Shown: positions 1 to 7,430 of the stretch, piece by piece
Layout: the number at the start of each line of letters is the position of its first letter
Position numbering within the stretch: position 1 is the first letter of the stretch
DNA from: Rhizobiales bacterium 62-47
GTDB lineage: Bacteria > Pseudomonadota > Alphaproteobacteria > Rhizobiales > Xanthobacteraceae
NCBI GenBank assembly: GCA_001899255.1
Contig: MKVX01000005.1
Span: forward strand, 310,001-374,000
Length of the DNA stretch: 64,000 nucleotides
Direction of reading: 5' to 3'
Notes under the pieces: generated by a model
What the model was told of the DNA's origin: nothing
The model's input: only the letters and a program-made list of their open reading frames with translations
The model's database searches: none
Translations under genes and position numbers: made by a program

Positions 1-1
1 C

Positions 2-871
2 GACCGCGGCGCGATCTCGGTCTATGCGCAGGGCGACGACTATCACGAGCTGATCAAGAAGCGGCTGAAGACGCTGGCGCGCTGGCTGCTGGCAACGGCC
101 GGCGAAGGCGACGTCAAGGTGTTCGTCGATACGGCCGCAGTGATGGAGAAACCGCTGGCCGGCGCCGCCGGACTCGGCTGGCAGGGCAAGCACACCAATC
201 TGGTGTCGCGCGAATTCGGCTCGTGGCTGTTCCTCGGCGCCATCATGACCACGCTCGAACTGCCCTACGATGCGCCCGAGGTCGATCACTGCGGCTCGTG
301 CCGGGCCTGCCTCGACAGCTGCCCGACCGACGCCTTCATCGCGCCCTACAAGCTCGATGCGCGGCGCTGCATTTCCTATCTCACCATCGAGCACAAGGGA
401 CCGATCCCGCGCGAGCTGCGCAAGGCCATCGGCAACCGCATCTACGGTTGCGACGATTGTCTCGCGGCGTGCCCGTGGAACAAGTTCGCGCAGGCCGGCC
501 ACGAAATCAAACTCGCGGCGCGCGACGAATTGCGTGCGCCGCCGCTGGCCGAACTGCTCAAGCTCGACGATACCGCGTTCCGCACGCTGTTCACCAAGTC
601 GCCGGTCAAGCGCATCCATCGCGACCGCTTCATCCGCAACGCGCTGATCGCCGCCGGCAACTCCGGCGACATCGCTCTCGTCGATGACGCCATTCGCCTG
701 CTCGACGATCCCGATCCGGTGGTGCGCGGCGCGGCGGTGTGGGCGCTGGCGCAACTATTGCCGCCGGAGCAGTTCGAATCCCGCGCGCGCCATGCGCTCC
801 TGTCCGAGACGGATGAAAGCGTGCGTGAGGAATGGCAGAACGCGCTGACTTCCTCTCTCGCTGCGTGCTGA
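2..871 (+). CDS. queG: epoxyqueuosine reductase QueG (5' truncated by window edge)
   Basis: QueG carries out the last step of queuosine synthesis, reducing epoxyqueuosine in tRNA to queuosine with a cobalamin cofactor and two 4Fe-4S clusters in the cytoplasm. The reading frame is open from base 2, so the N-terminal part lies outside the window; about 289 residues remain. The iron-sulfur motifs are visible as [12 protein letters not shown] and, about 55 residues later, [11 protein letters not shown]. The C-terminal part (ending [13 protein letters not shown] and following) resembles the HEAT-like repeat that binds the tRNA anticodon stem. The frame upstream of the first internal ATG (119) still reads as QueG ([19 protein letters not shown]), so that ATG is not the start. 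Confidence 0.95.
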   Translation, partial: DRGAISVYAQGDDYHELIKKRLKTLARWLLATAGEGDVKVFVDTAAVMEKPLAGAAGLGWQGKHTNLVSREFGSWLFLGAIMTTLELPYDAPEVDHCGSCRACLDSCPTDAFIAPYKLDARRCISYLTIEHKGPIPRELRKAIGNRIYGCDDCLAACPWNKFAQAGHEIKLAARDELRAPPLAELLKLDDTAFRTLFTKSPVKRIHRDRFIRNALIAAGNSGDIALVDDAIRLLDDPDPVVRGAAVWALAQLLPPEQFESRARHALLSETDESVREEWQNALTSSLAAC

Positions 872-951
872 GTCCTGATCCAAAGGCGCAGCCGGAAATA
901 CGATCAGCTTCGATAAGGCTTCGCAAAACTCCGTGGATGAACTCTCTATTC

Positions 952-1039
952 GTCATGGCCGGATTTATTCCGGCCATCTACGTCTTGCTTGTGGAGTTAC
1001 GGTAAAGACGTGGATGCCCGTGACAAGCACGGGCATGAC
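952..1039. repeat. intergenic double-hairpin palindrome, family A
   Basis: The element starts GTCATGGCCGG and ends CGGGCATGAC. It contains two hairpins (ATGGCCGG/CCGGCCAT and ATGCCCGTG/CACGGGCAT) plus an inner pair ACGTCTT/AAGACGT, so the whole unit can fold as a nested palindrome. It fills the gap between convergent genes queG and the SnoaL-like gene and may act as a bidirectional terminator. Similar GTCATGxCCGxxxxxxCCGGxCAT units are, from memory, widely dispersed in Bradyrhizobium-type genomes. No gene is seen in this gap. Confidence 0.7.
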
Positions 1040-1080
1040 CGCTGGAGAGCAATGACCTTTTCATCCGCCGAACAATTCGC

Positions 1081-1572
1081 TCATTTCGTCAAATGCCTTT
1101 TCATCTCGTCGCGCGCTTTCAACGCCGCACCCTGCTTGGCAATGATCTTCGTGATGCGTTCCGGCGCGAAGTTGAGATCGACGAACGCCGGCGCAGTGTT
1201 GGCAACCTCGTGATACTCGACGATCCTGCCGTCGCGCAGCCGCATGATGGCGACGCCTTCGAACATCGCGCGAGCACCGTTGGCCTCCGGGAGCTTGGAG
1301 CGATAGCTGAAGGTGTAGCGCGCGTAGAGCGTTGTGCCGTCGCTGACCGGATCGTGCATCACCCAGCGGAAATCCTCCGCCGTGCGATAGAACCAGTCAT
1401 CGATCATTTCGGCTATCCTGGCGTGGCCTTCGAACGGCCCATAGAACACGTCGTGATAGACGCCGTCGTCGGTGAACAGCGCCGCGAACGCCGCACCGTT
1501 GCGGGTTTCGACGGCGTCGCAGAACGCGCGAAGCAATGCGGTGTTGTCCATGGGCGTCTCCGTTGCGGCCAC
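1081..1572 (-). CDS. SnoaL-like / nuclear transport factor 2 family protein
   Basis: This 163-residue protein has the pattern of the SnoaL-like NTF2 fold: an N-terminal helix (LLRAFCDAVETRNGAAFAALF) followed by TDDGVYHDVFYGPFEGHARI and a C-terminal strand set ending in LRDGRIVEYHEVANT. These small cone-shaped proteins are single-domain hydrolases, isomerases or ligand-binding proteins, and the substrate cannot be read from sequence. It is monocistronic on the minus strand, between two intergenic palindromes or gaps. A second in-frame ATG (1551, MDNTALL) is an equally good start and would give 156 residues. Confidence 0.75.
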   Translation of the reverse strand: MAATETPMDNTALLRAFCDAVETRNGAAFAALFTDDGVYHDVFYGPFEGHARIAEMIDDWFYRTAEDFRWVMHDPVSDGTTLYARYTFSYRSKLPEANGARAMFEGVAIMRLRDGRIVEYHEVANTAPAFVDLNFAPERITKIIAKQGAALKARDEMKRHLTK

Positions 1573-1758
1573 TCGGGATGCCGCTTTTCGTTAACGTAAC
1601 GAAGCCATCCGCCGGTCACAACTCGTGACGGCATGACATCGCCCGGCGGGCCTTGCAGGACAGGTGGACTCGCCCCGTAGCCTGCTTGCGTTTATTTCGG
1701 CTTCATTCATATTTTGCCCATTCCGATTTCAGGAATTCTTTTTCAGGGGCGCTCCAAC

Positions 1759-3024
1759 GTGACAACGGTCAGACTCGCTCGATGGCTGGCGCCTGCCGGC
1801 TTGCTGCTCCTGATGTCCAACGCGGCCTCGGCGGGGGTCTGCCAGAACAAGCAGATTGCCTTCAACCGGCTGACCGGCCAGGACGCCGCGATCGTCGCCC
1901 GCATGCGCGCGGCCGGCGCCGCCAACAATTGCGCCGGCTTGATCGCGGCGGCGAACCAGCGCCTCGCTTTGCTGCAGCGTGTGGCCAGCATGCGGCCCGG
2001 TGTCGTCAACTGCGAGGACGCCACGCACAAGAATTCCGACCGGGATCCGCCGGGCTACGATGCGAAGGAAATGGCGCTGACGCGCCAAGTCATGTCCGCC
2101 TGCAGCGGAGCGGCCGCGCGCACGGCTGCGGCGCCGAGCCAAACCCAGAAGCCCGCGGCAAGTCCTCCGCCTCGCGCGGCGAGCCGCGCGGACGGCGACT
2201 GTTCAGACGTGTCGGGCACCGGCGGTCCGCGCATCCAGTGCAAGGAAACCAGAGCCGCGCCGGTCAATCCCGACAAGGCGTCCGCCAAGCCGCAAAAGAC
2301 GCCCGCGGTCCAAGAGAAACCCAAACCGACGGTCGTGCATTCGGCCGAGACCGGCATCGCAACCCGGATCGCGGCCGAACTTTTCCCGGAAGCGGTGCCG
2401 GAGCCGGCGCCGCCCAAGCCGGCCGAACCCACCGCCGAGGTCCGCCCCGACAGCACACCCGAGGTGAAAGCGCCCGCGGTCGCGCCGCCCTCCCCCGAAC
2501 TGACGGCGGCGCGCGAACGCCTGCGCACCTCCGCACGCGCGGCGTTGGCCTCGCCATCGTGCAGCGCGTATGAGCGCGTCGCAGGCGACGCCAAAGCCGT
2601 CGCTGCGGCCTATCGCACGCTCGGGGACAGCGCCAACGAGACCGCCATGAATGCGAAGGTCGCCAAGATCGACAACACCGTCAGCGAGATGCGGTCGTCG
2701 TCGCGCTGCGGCGGCTTCAGCGTCGCAACGCCGCAAAGTCAGGGCCGCAACAACGCGAAACCGGCCAAGGTGAGCGCCGCCGACTGCGCGACGATGATGA
2801 ATTACTGGAAAAAGATCGACCACGATGCCAAGGGCCAAAACAACGTCCGGGCCGATGTCGCCGTGGCCCGCATGGAGATGATGTCGGCCGGCGTTTGCAA
2901 CGATACCCGCTACAAGCCGGACTTGCGCGAATGCGCAACGGCCAGCCTGCGCTGGGCCGAAGCCAATGTCAGCGAGCAGGAAATCAAGCGGCGGCTCAAA
3001 GTCGCCAACTGCGCTCAACCGTAA
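1759..3024 (+). CDS. exported Cys-rich protein of unknown function
   Basis: From a GTG at 1759 the protein begins with a clear signal peptide (TTVRLARWLAPAGLLLLMSNAASA, cleaved before GVCQN), with an AGGGG Shine-Dalgarno nine bases upstream; an ATG at 1714 would add 15 residues before the signal. The mature part has an N-terminal all-helical segment with cysteines (CQNKQ, NNCAG, VNCED, SACSG). A long Pro/Ala/Lys/Glu linker (about residues 130-260) follows, then a second helical segment with more cysteines (SPSCSAY, SRCGGF, AADCATM, GVCND, RECAT, VANCAQP). Repeats such as LAALQRVA and TAMNAKVAKIDN suggest a duplicated helical domain with disulfides on either side of a linker. No family was recognised. 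It is probably periplasmic. Confidence 0.7.
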   Translation: MTTVRLARWLAPAGLLLLMSNAASAGVCQNKQIAFNRLTGQDAAIVARMRAAGAANNCAGLIAAANQRLALLQRVASMRPGVVNCEDATHKNSDRDPPGYDAKEMALTRQVMSACSGAAARTAAAPSQTQKPAASPPPRAASRADGDCSDVSGTGGPRIQCKETRAAPVNPDKASAKPQKTPAVQEKPKPTVVHSAETGIATRIAAELFPEAVPEPAPPKPAEPTAEVRPDSTPEVKAPAVAPPSPELTAARERLRTSARAALASPSCSAYERVAGDAKAVAAAYRTLGDSANETAMNAKVAKIDNTVSEMRSSSRCGGFSVATPQSQGRNNAKPAKVSAADCATMMNYWKKIDHDAKGQNNVRADVAVARMEMMSAGVCNDTRYKPDLRECATASLRWAEANVSEQEIKRRLKVANCAQP

Positions 3025-3051
3025 GCGCCTCGGCAACGGCGATCGCCTGCA

Positions 3052-3074
3052 CCCTCTCCCCTTGCGGGAGAGGG
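3052..3074. terminator. CCCTCTCCC/GGGAGAGGG hairpin between convergent genes
   Basis: A perfect 9-bp stem with a CTTGC loop sits between the convergent stop codons at 3024 and 3083. It lacks a strong T-tract, so it may be a dispersed palindrome that also ends transcription. Its core resembles the palindromes at 4657-4695 and 6888-7346. Confidence 0.5.
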
Positions 3075-3082
3075 AAACAGAT

Positions 3083-3874
3083 TCAGAACTCGGCCACCGC
3101 CGTGAGGATGCGCGCGATGTCCTGCGGCCGCGACAGCCGGTGGTCGCCGTCCTGAATCATCGTCAGCACCACGTCGTCGCTCGGCAGCCGTTCGGTCAGC
3201 GCGAAGGCGTGCCGCCACGGCACGTCGGGATCCTGCGCCCCCTGCAGGATGCGCACCGGGCAGCCGACTTCGATGCTGCCGCCGAGCAGCAGATGCTTGC
3301 GGCCATCCTCGATCAGCGCGCGGGTGATCGGATAGGGATCGCCATACTCCGATGGCCGCAGCCAGACGCCCTCGGTCTCGATCTGCCGCTTCACGTCGTC
3401 GGGGAAGCTCTGCCACATCAGCGCCTCGGTGAAATCCGGCGCCGGCGCGATAAGCACCAGCCCCTTGAGCGGCCTGCCGCGCCGCGCCAGATCGCGCGCC
3501 AGCAGCAATGCCATCCAGCCGCCCATCGACGAGCCTACCACTACCTGCGGCCCCTTGCAGAAGGCATCGAACACCGCGATGGCTTCCTCCAGCCAACAGC
3601 CGATGGTGCCGTCGGCGAAGCGACCCTCGGATTCGCCATGGCCGGAATAGTCGAAGCGCACGCAGGCGCGGCCGTGTTCGGCGGCAAAGCCGTCGAGCGC
3701 CAAGGCCTTGGTGCCCTGCATGTCGGAGTTGAAGCCGCTCAGCCAGAACAACCCTGGCGCCGCGCCGGGCCGCGCCCGCACCGCGATGCGGCGGCGCAAC
3801 CCGCCCGCGCCGACCTCGAGATAGACCGGTGGGGCGGCAGGTTCCGGTGGGGCGGTCGTATTTTCAATCATCAT
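3083..3874 (-). CDS. alpha/beta hydrolase
   Basis: The 263-residue protein has the alpha/beta-hydrolase order: oxyanion region (LFWLSGFNSDMQGTKALAL), FDYSGHGESEG, the nucleophile elbow VVVGSSMGGWMALL (Gly-x-Ser-x-Gly type), a late acid in LQGAQDPDVPW and the final histidine in DGDHRLSRP. This resembles the small serine hydrolases related to ABHD10/palmitoyl-protein thioesterase-like enzymes. The substrate is unknown. The gene is convergent with the upstream exported protein and divergent from infC. The start could be either of two adjacent ATG codons (3874 or 3871). Confidence 0.85.
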   Translation of the reverse strand: MMIENTTAPPEPAAPPVYLEVGAGGLRRRIAVRARPGAAPGLFWLSGFNSDMQGTKALALDGFAAEHGRACVRFDYSGHGESEGRFADGTIGCWLEEAIAVFDAFCKGPQVVVGSSMGGWMALLLARDLARRGRPLKGLVLIAPAPDFTEALMWQSFPDDVKRQIETEGVWLRPSEYGDPYPITRALIEDGRKHLLLGGSIEVGCPVRILQGAQDPDVPWRHAFALTERLPSDDVVLTMIQDGDHRLSRPQDIARILTAVAEF

Positions 3875-4055
3875 TATCCTCTGGTGCTGGCGCGTGGCGC
3901 CGCTTGCGGAACCGGCCGGGCAGCTTTAAGTGAGCCGGCGTGACCGAAATGCCGCTTTGATCCGGCTTTCGATTGCGCGTGGCGTCAGGTCGCTTGCCCA
4001 CCGACGCTTATTCCTTCAAAATATCGGCTTCCTTCACAACATTGGAGACTATCCC

Positions 4056-4595
4056 ATTCGCCGTCCCAACAGAGCCCCGCCCGTCGCCGCCAAGGATGGG
4101 CCGCGCACCAACGATGAAATCCGTAATGCCCAGATTCAGCTGATCGACCAGGAAGGTACCAACCACGGTACCGTGGAAACGGTCGTCGCGATCAAGATGG
4201 CTGCCGAAGCCGGCATGGATCTCGTGGAAATTTCGCCGAATAACAATCCTCCCGTCTGCAAGATCATGGACTACGGGAAGTACAAGTATTCGGCGCAGAA
4301 GAAAGCCGCGGAAGCGCGCAAGAAGCAGAAGGTCGTCGAGATCAAGGAGATCAAGCTGCGGCCGATGATCGACGATCACGACTACGACGTCAAAATGCGG
4401 GCGATGAAGCGGTTCTTCGAGGAAGGCGACAAGGTCAAGATCACCCTGCGCTACCGTGGCCGCGAAATGGCTCACCAGGACATCGGCACCAAGCTGCTCG
4501 ACAAGGTGAAAACCGCCGTCGCCGACATCGCCAAGGTCGAACAGGACGCCAAGTTCGAAGGCCGTCAGGTCGTCATGGTGCTGGCGCCGCGGTGA
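4056..4595 (+). CDS. infC: translation initiation factor IF-3 (rare ATT start)
   Basis: IF-3 binds the 30S subunit, prevents 50S joining and proofreads the start codon and initiator tRNA. The protein (about 179 residues, normal length) shows the N-domain ([40 protein letters not shown]), a Lys-rich linker, and the C-domain ([35 protein letters not shown]). I place the start at the ATT codon at 4056: it has a GGAG Shine-Dalgarno eight bases upstream and gives the family-typical N-terminus RRPNRAPP. An ATG at 3930 in the same frame would add 42 residues with no homology and no Shine-Dalgarno. A rare ATT/AUU start is the known basis of IF-3 autoregulation. It heads the infC-rpmI-rplT-pheST cluster. 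Confidence 0.95.
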   Translation: MRRPNRAPPVAAKDGPRTNDEIRNAQIQLIDQEGTNHGTVETVVAIKMAAEAGMDLVEISPNNNPPVCKIMDYGKYKYSAQKKAAEARKKQKVVEIKEIKLRPMIDDHDYDVKMRAMKRFFEEGDKVKITLRYRGREMAHQDIGTKLLDKVKTAVADIAKVEQDAKFEGRQVVMVLAPR

Positions 4596-4656
4596 GCGGG
4601 CCAGCCTTTCCACGCAGACGTGTTATCGGCTGGTCGTCCCCGCGACTGGCCGGTTG

Positions 4657-4695
4657 CCTCTCCCGCTTGCGGGGGGGAGGGTTAGGGAGGGGGAA
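4657..4695. repeat. GC-rich palindrome of the CCCTCCC...GGGAGGG type
   Basis: The unit reads cctctcccgcttgcgggggg followed by gagggttagggagggggaac. Its sequence closely parallels the inverted repeats that flank the DUF559 gene at 6888-6927 and 7307-7346, including the tail aggg(t)agggaggggg. It lies in the 345-bp gap between infC and rpmI. The rest of that gap shows only GGCCAGCC/GGCTGGTC pairing just after infC and a small hairpin before rpmI. Confidence 0.65.
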
Positions 4696-4896
4696 CGCCG
4701 CTGGCAGCGACGGGAATGGCGAAATCGGTCTTTCGCGAGATCGCTAAGTCGTTGCCTTTCGGCCGATCCTCTGCCATAAGCCCAGCTTCGTCGCCCGGCT
4801 GATCAAGGGCTGCCGTGGCGACGACCCGTGCGGGTTGCTTCCGGAAGGAAGAAATCGAGCACTTTCAACGCTCTAGCGAGCATTTTCGCCATGGAA

Positions 4897-4917
4897 CCGC
4901 CTTTCGGGGCGGCTTTT
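4897..4917 (+). terminator. possible attenuator hairpin before rpmI
   Basis: A 5-bp GC stem (CCGCC/GGCGG, loop TTTCGG) followed by CTTTT lies 24 bases upstream of the rpmI start. The rpmI-rplT mRNA is classically controlled in its leader by L20, so a leader structure here is plausible, but the stem is short. Confidence 0.3.
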
Positions 4918-4940
4918 GCCGTGGCCAGTAGGAGAGCCAA

Positions 4941-5141
4941 ATGCCCAAGCTGAAGACCAAATCGGGCGCCAAAAAGCGCTTCAAAGTGACCGGGACCGGC
5001 AAGGTGGTGTCCGCCCACGCCGGCAAGCGACACGGCATGATCAAGCGGACCAAGAAGCAGATTCGTCAGCTTCGCGGCACCCGCATCCTGTTCAAGACCG
5101 ACGGCGACAACATCAAGAAGTACTTCTTGCCGAACGCCTGA
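4941..5141 (+). CDS. rpmI: 50S ribosomal protein L35 (bL35)
   Basis: The 66-residue basic protein begins [20 protein letters not shown], the L35 signature, continues with [21 protein letters not shown], and ends YFLPNA. L35 is a small structural protein of the large ribosomal subunit. The start has an AGGAGAG Shine-Dalgarno (4929-4935). It is followed after 71 bases by rplT, as in nearly all bacteria. Confidence 0.98.
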
Positions 5142-5212
5142 CGGCCTGCCCGTTGCAACCCTGCCGCGTTCGCGCGGCATCAAATTACCCAGTCATTTGA
5201 AGGAGATCGGTC

Positions 5213-5572
5213 ATGGCTCGCGTCAAGCGCGGAGTGACGGCTCACGCCAAGCACAAGAAAGTCTACAAGATCACCAAGGGTTTTTCCGGCCGCCGGAAGA
5301 ACACCATTCGCGCCGCCAAGGCTGCCGCCGACAAGGCCGGCCAGTACGCCTTCCGCGACCGCAAGCGCAAGAAGCGCACCTTCCGCGCTCTGTGGATCCA
5401 GCGCCTCAACGCCGCGGTGCGGCCGTTCGGCATGACCTACAGCGTGTTCATCAACGGCCTGTCCAAGTCGGGCATCACCGTCGACCGCAAGGTGCTGTCG
5501 GATCTCGCCATCCACGAGCCGGCGGCGTTCCAGGCGATTGCCGAGAAGGCCAAGGCCGCCCTCGCCGCCTGA
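5213..5572 (+). CDS. rplT: 50S ribosomal protein L20 (bL20)
   Basis: The protein is 119 residues, the normal length, with the L20 hallmarks [19 protein letters not shown], an N-terminal basic extension ([22 protein letters not shown]) and the globular part [24 protein letters not shown]20 is an early assembly protein binding 23S rRNA and, in studied bacteria, the translational repressor of its own operon. An AAGGAGATCGG Shine-Dalgarno precedes the ATG. The gene sits between rpmI and pheS. Confidence 0.98.
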   Translation: MARVKRGVTAHAKHKKVYKITKGFSGRRKNTIRAAKAAADKAGQYAFRDRKRKKRTFRALWIQRLNAAVRPFGMTYSVFINGLSKSGITVDRKVLSDLAIHEPAAFQAIAEKAKAALAA

Positions 5573-5604
5573 GCTTAGGCCGCTGGTGCGTCCCACAATA
5601 CGGT

Positions 5605-5730
5605 GTCATGCCCCGCCAACGGGTCCGGCTTCGCCGGCCCGAAAACAGGCTCCGGCGGGGCATCCAGTAACCACCGACCAATCATTCGAGCACCGGGGTT
5701 ACTGGATCATCCGCCTTCGCGGATGATGAC
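5605..5730. repeat. intergenic palindromic repeat, family B
   Basis: The unit starts GTCATGCCCCGCC and ends CGGATGATGAC. It holds an outer pair ATGCCCCGCC/GGCGGGGCAT, the pair CCAGTAACC/GGTTACTGG, and a terminal hairpin ATCATCCGCCTTCGCGGATGAT. This double-hairpin architecture with CCAGTA/TACTGG inside is, from memory, typical of dispersed Bradyrhizobium/Rhodopseudomonas repeats. It lies between rplT and pheS. Confidence 0.7.
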
Positions 5731-5778
5731 GACCCGATGTGCCGACGTGGAGCGGATTCCCATAAGGTAACCGTCGCC

Positions 5779-6861
5779 ATGTCTGATCTCGAAAATCTTC
5801 AATCCGAAATCCTCGGCCAGATCGCCGCCGCTGCCGACGAAGCCGCGCTGGAAGCGGTGCGTGTCGCCGCGCTCGGCAAGAAGGGCTCGATCTCGGCGCT
5901 GCTCGCCACGCTCGGCAAGATGGCGCCGGATGAGCGCAAGACCGAAGGCGCGCGGATCAATCTCGCCAAGGATGCGGTGACGCAGGCGCTGACCGCGCGC
6001 CGCGACATCCTCAAGAACGCCGCGCTCGACGCCCGCCTCGCGTCGGAAACCATCGACGTCACCTTGCCGCTGCGCGATGCGCTGACCGAGCAGGGCCGCA
6101 TCCATCCGCTGAGTCAGGTGTGGGACGAACTGACGGTGATCTTCGCCGACATGGGTTTCGCCATCGCCGAAGGCCCGGATATCGAGACCGACGACTACAA
6201 CTTCACCAAGCTGAATTTCCCCGTGGGGCACCCCGCGCGGGAAATGCACGACACCTTCTTCTTCAATCCGAAAGAAGATGGCTCGCGGCTGCTGCTGCGC
6301 ACCCACACCTCGCCGGTGCAGGTGCGCACCATGCTGTCACAGCAACCGCCGATCCGCGTCATCTGTCCGGGCCGCACCTACCGCATCGATTCCGACGCGA
6401 CGCACACGCCGCAATTCCATCAGGTCGAAGGCCTCGTCATCGACAAGAGCGCGCATCTCGGCCACCTCAAATGGATCCTGCACGAATTCTGCAAGGCGTT
6501 CTTCGAGGTCGACAACATCAACATGCGCTTCCGGCCGTCGTTCTTCCCGTTCACCGAGCCGTCGCTGGAAGTCGATATCCAGTGCCGCCGCGACAAGGGC
6601 GAGATTCGCTTCGGCGAAGGCGAGGACTGGCTGGAGATTCTCGGCTGCGGCATGGTGCATCCCAACGTGCTGCGCGCCTGCGGCATCGATCCCGACGTCT
6701 ATCAGGGCTTTGCCTGGGGCATGGGCATCGATCGCATCGCCATGCTGAAATACGGCATCGCCGACCTGCGGCAGTTGTTCGAAGGCGACGTACGCTGGCT
6801 CAATCACTACGGCTTCAAGCCGCTCGATATCCCGACGCTGGCGGGAGGATTGAGTTCGTAA
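5779..6861 (+). CDS. pheS: phenylalanine--tRNA ligase alpha subunit
   Basis: PheS is the catalytic subunit of the (alpha-beta)2 enzyme that charges tRNA-Phe. The 360-residue product starts [12 protein letters not shown] with the N-terminal coiled-coil tRNA-binding arm (about residues 1-90). The class II catalytic core follows with motif 2 ([20 protein letters not shown]) and motif 3 ([15 protein letters not shown]), plus the [12 protein letters not shown] segment. I choose the ATG at 5779, which follows AAGGTAA; an upstream in-frame ATG at 5737 lies in repeat-derived DNA. pheT normally follows directly, but here a DUF559 unit separates the two. Confidence 0.98.
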   Translation: MSDLENLQSEILGQIAAAADEAALEAVRVAALGKKGSISALLATLGKMAPDERKTEGARINLAKDAVTQALTARRDILKNAALDARLASETIDVTLPLRDALTEQGRIHPLSQVWDELTVIFADMGFAIAEGPDIETDDYNFTKLNFPVGHPAREMHDTFFFNPKEDGSRLLLRTHTSPVQVRTMLSQQPPIRVICPGRTYRIDSDATHTPQFHQVEGLVIDKSAHLGHLKWILHEFCKAFFEVDNINMRFRPSFFPFTEPSLEVDIQCRRDKGEIRFGEGEDWLEILGCGMVHPNVLRACGIDPDVYQGFAWGMGIDRIAMLKYGIADLRQLFEGDVRWLNHYGFKPLDIPTLAGGLSS

Positions 6862-6887
6862 CAATCGTAATGAGTAACAGACTCTCC

Positions 6888-6927
6888 GTTCCCTCCCCCC
6901 TTGTGGGGGAGGGTCAGGGAGGGGGGT
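6888..6927. repeat. left inverted repeat of the DUF559 unit
   Basis: The repeat begins GTTCCCTCCCCCCTTGTGGG and ends GGGAGGGGGGT. It forms an internal hairpin and is the near-perfect reverse complement of 7307-7346. It starts 26 bases after the pheS stop codon. Confidence 0.9.
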
Positions 6928-6935
6928 AACCCGGA

Positions 6936-7430
6936 ATGCCACACGCCTCGGTCAGTGAGCGTCAACGCGACCGCGCAAAACAATTGCGCCAGACGATGAC
7001 GCCTGCCGAGACGTTGCTCTGGCGTTACTTGAAAGCGAATCGGATCGACGGGTTGGGCTTTCGCAGGCAAGTGCCCTTCCTGAACTACATCGCAGACTTC
7101 GCGTGTCTGTCGGCAAAGCTGATCATTGAGCTTGATGGTCACTCGCATGATTTCGATGCGCAGCAAAAGTCCGATACGACGCGTGACGCATTCTTCGCCT
7201 CCGAAGGCTTTCGCGTGCTGCGCTTCACCAATCACGACGTCATGTCGAATCTGGAAGGTGTCGTGGACGCCATTCGCCTTGCAGCTTCGCCATGCGCGAG
7301 TGGCTCACCCCCCTCCCCGACCCTCCCCCACAAGGGGGGAGGGAACAGAGAGGTCGCCCGCTCTGAAAACACCAACTCCGCTAAATCGATTCAATCCGCC
7401 GCTCTATCAGTTCGAGGTCCGCAGTCATGA
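6936..7430 (+). CDS. DUF559 domain protein (Vsr-like endonuclease superfamily)
   Basis: The 164-residue product has the DUF559 signature: an N-terminal helix with [39 protein letters not shown], then [12 protein letters not shown] (the D-x-H of the nuclease-like active site), [18 protein letters not shown] and a final NLEGVVDAI helix. DUF559 belongs to the restriction-endonuclease-like/Vsr superfamily; its biological role is not established. The domain ends near residue 115. The remaining tail ([18 protein letters not shown]...) is translated from the right inverted repeat and the spacer, and its stop overlaps the pheT start (ATGA). Confidence 0.85.
   Translation: MPHASVSERQRDRAKQLRQTMTPAETLLWRYLKANRIDGLGFRRQVPFLNYIADFACLSAKLIIELDGHSHDFDAQQKSDTTRDAFFASEGFRVLRFTNHDVMSNLEGVVDAIRLAASPCASGSPPSPTLPHKGGGNREVARSENTNSAKSIQSAALSVRGPQS
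7307..7346. repeat. right inverted repeat of the DUF559 unit
   Basis: It begins ACCCCCCTCCCCGACC and ends GGGGGGAGGGAAC, the reverse complement of 6888-6927 except for one base. It is translated as [12 protein letters not shown] within the DUF559 reading frame. Confidence 0.9.

Larger units (their letters stand above)
6888..7346. mobile_element. DUF559 gene bracketed by 40-bp inverted repeats (possible mobile unit)
   Basis: Bases 6888-6927 and 7307-7346 are inverted copies of one another with a single mismatch in 40 positions, and the similarity continues outward through GAGAG. Each copy is itself a hairpin (CCCTCCCCC/GGGGGAGGG, loop about CTTGT) followed by a short tail GTCAGGGAGGGGGGT. The enclosed DNA is the conserved core of a DUF559 gene, less GC-rich by eye than its neighbours. 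The unit splits pheS from pheT, which are usually adjacent. No transposase and no clear target duplication were seen, so mobility is inferred from the arrangement only. Confidence 0.55.

Noticed and set aside
2203-3036. 277-residue frame antisense to the exported Cys-rich protein
   Set aside because: Arg/Ala/Gly/His-rich composition typical of a GC-rich shadow; the plus-strand gene has a signal peptide and regular cysteine spacing.
7350-7430. Considered the C-terminal tail of the DUF559 frame as a functional domain
   Set aside because: After about residue 115 the frame reads the right inverted repeat and the pheT leader, so the tail is read-through.
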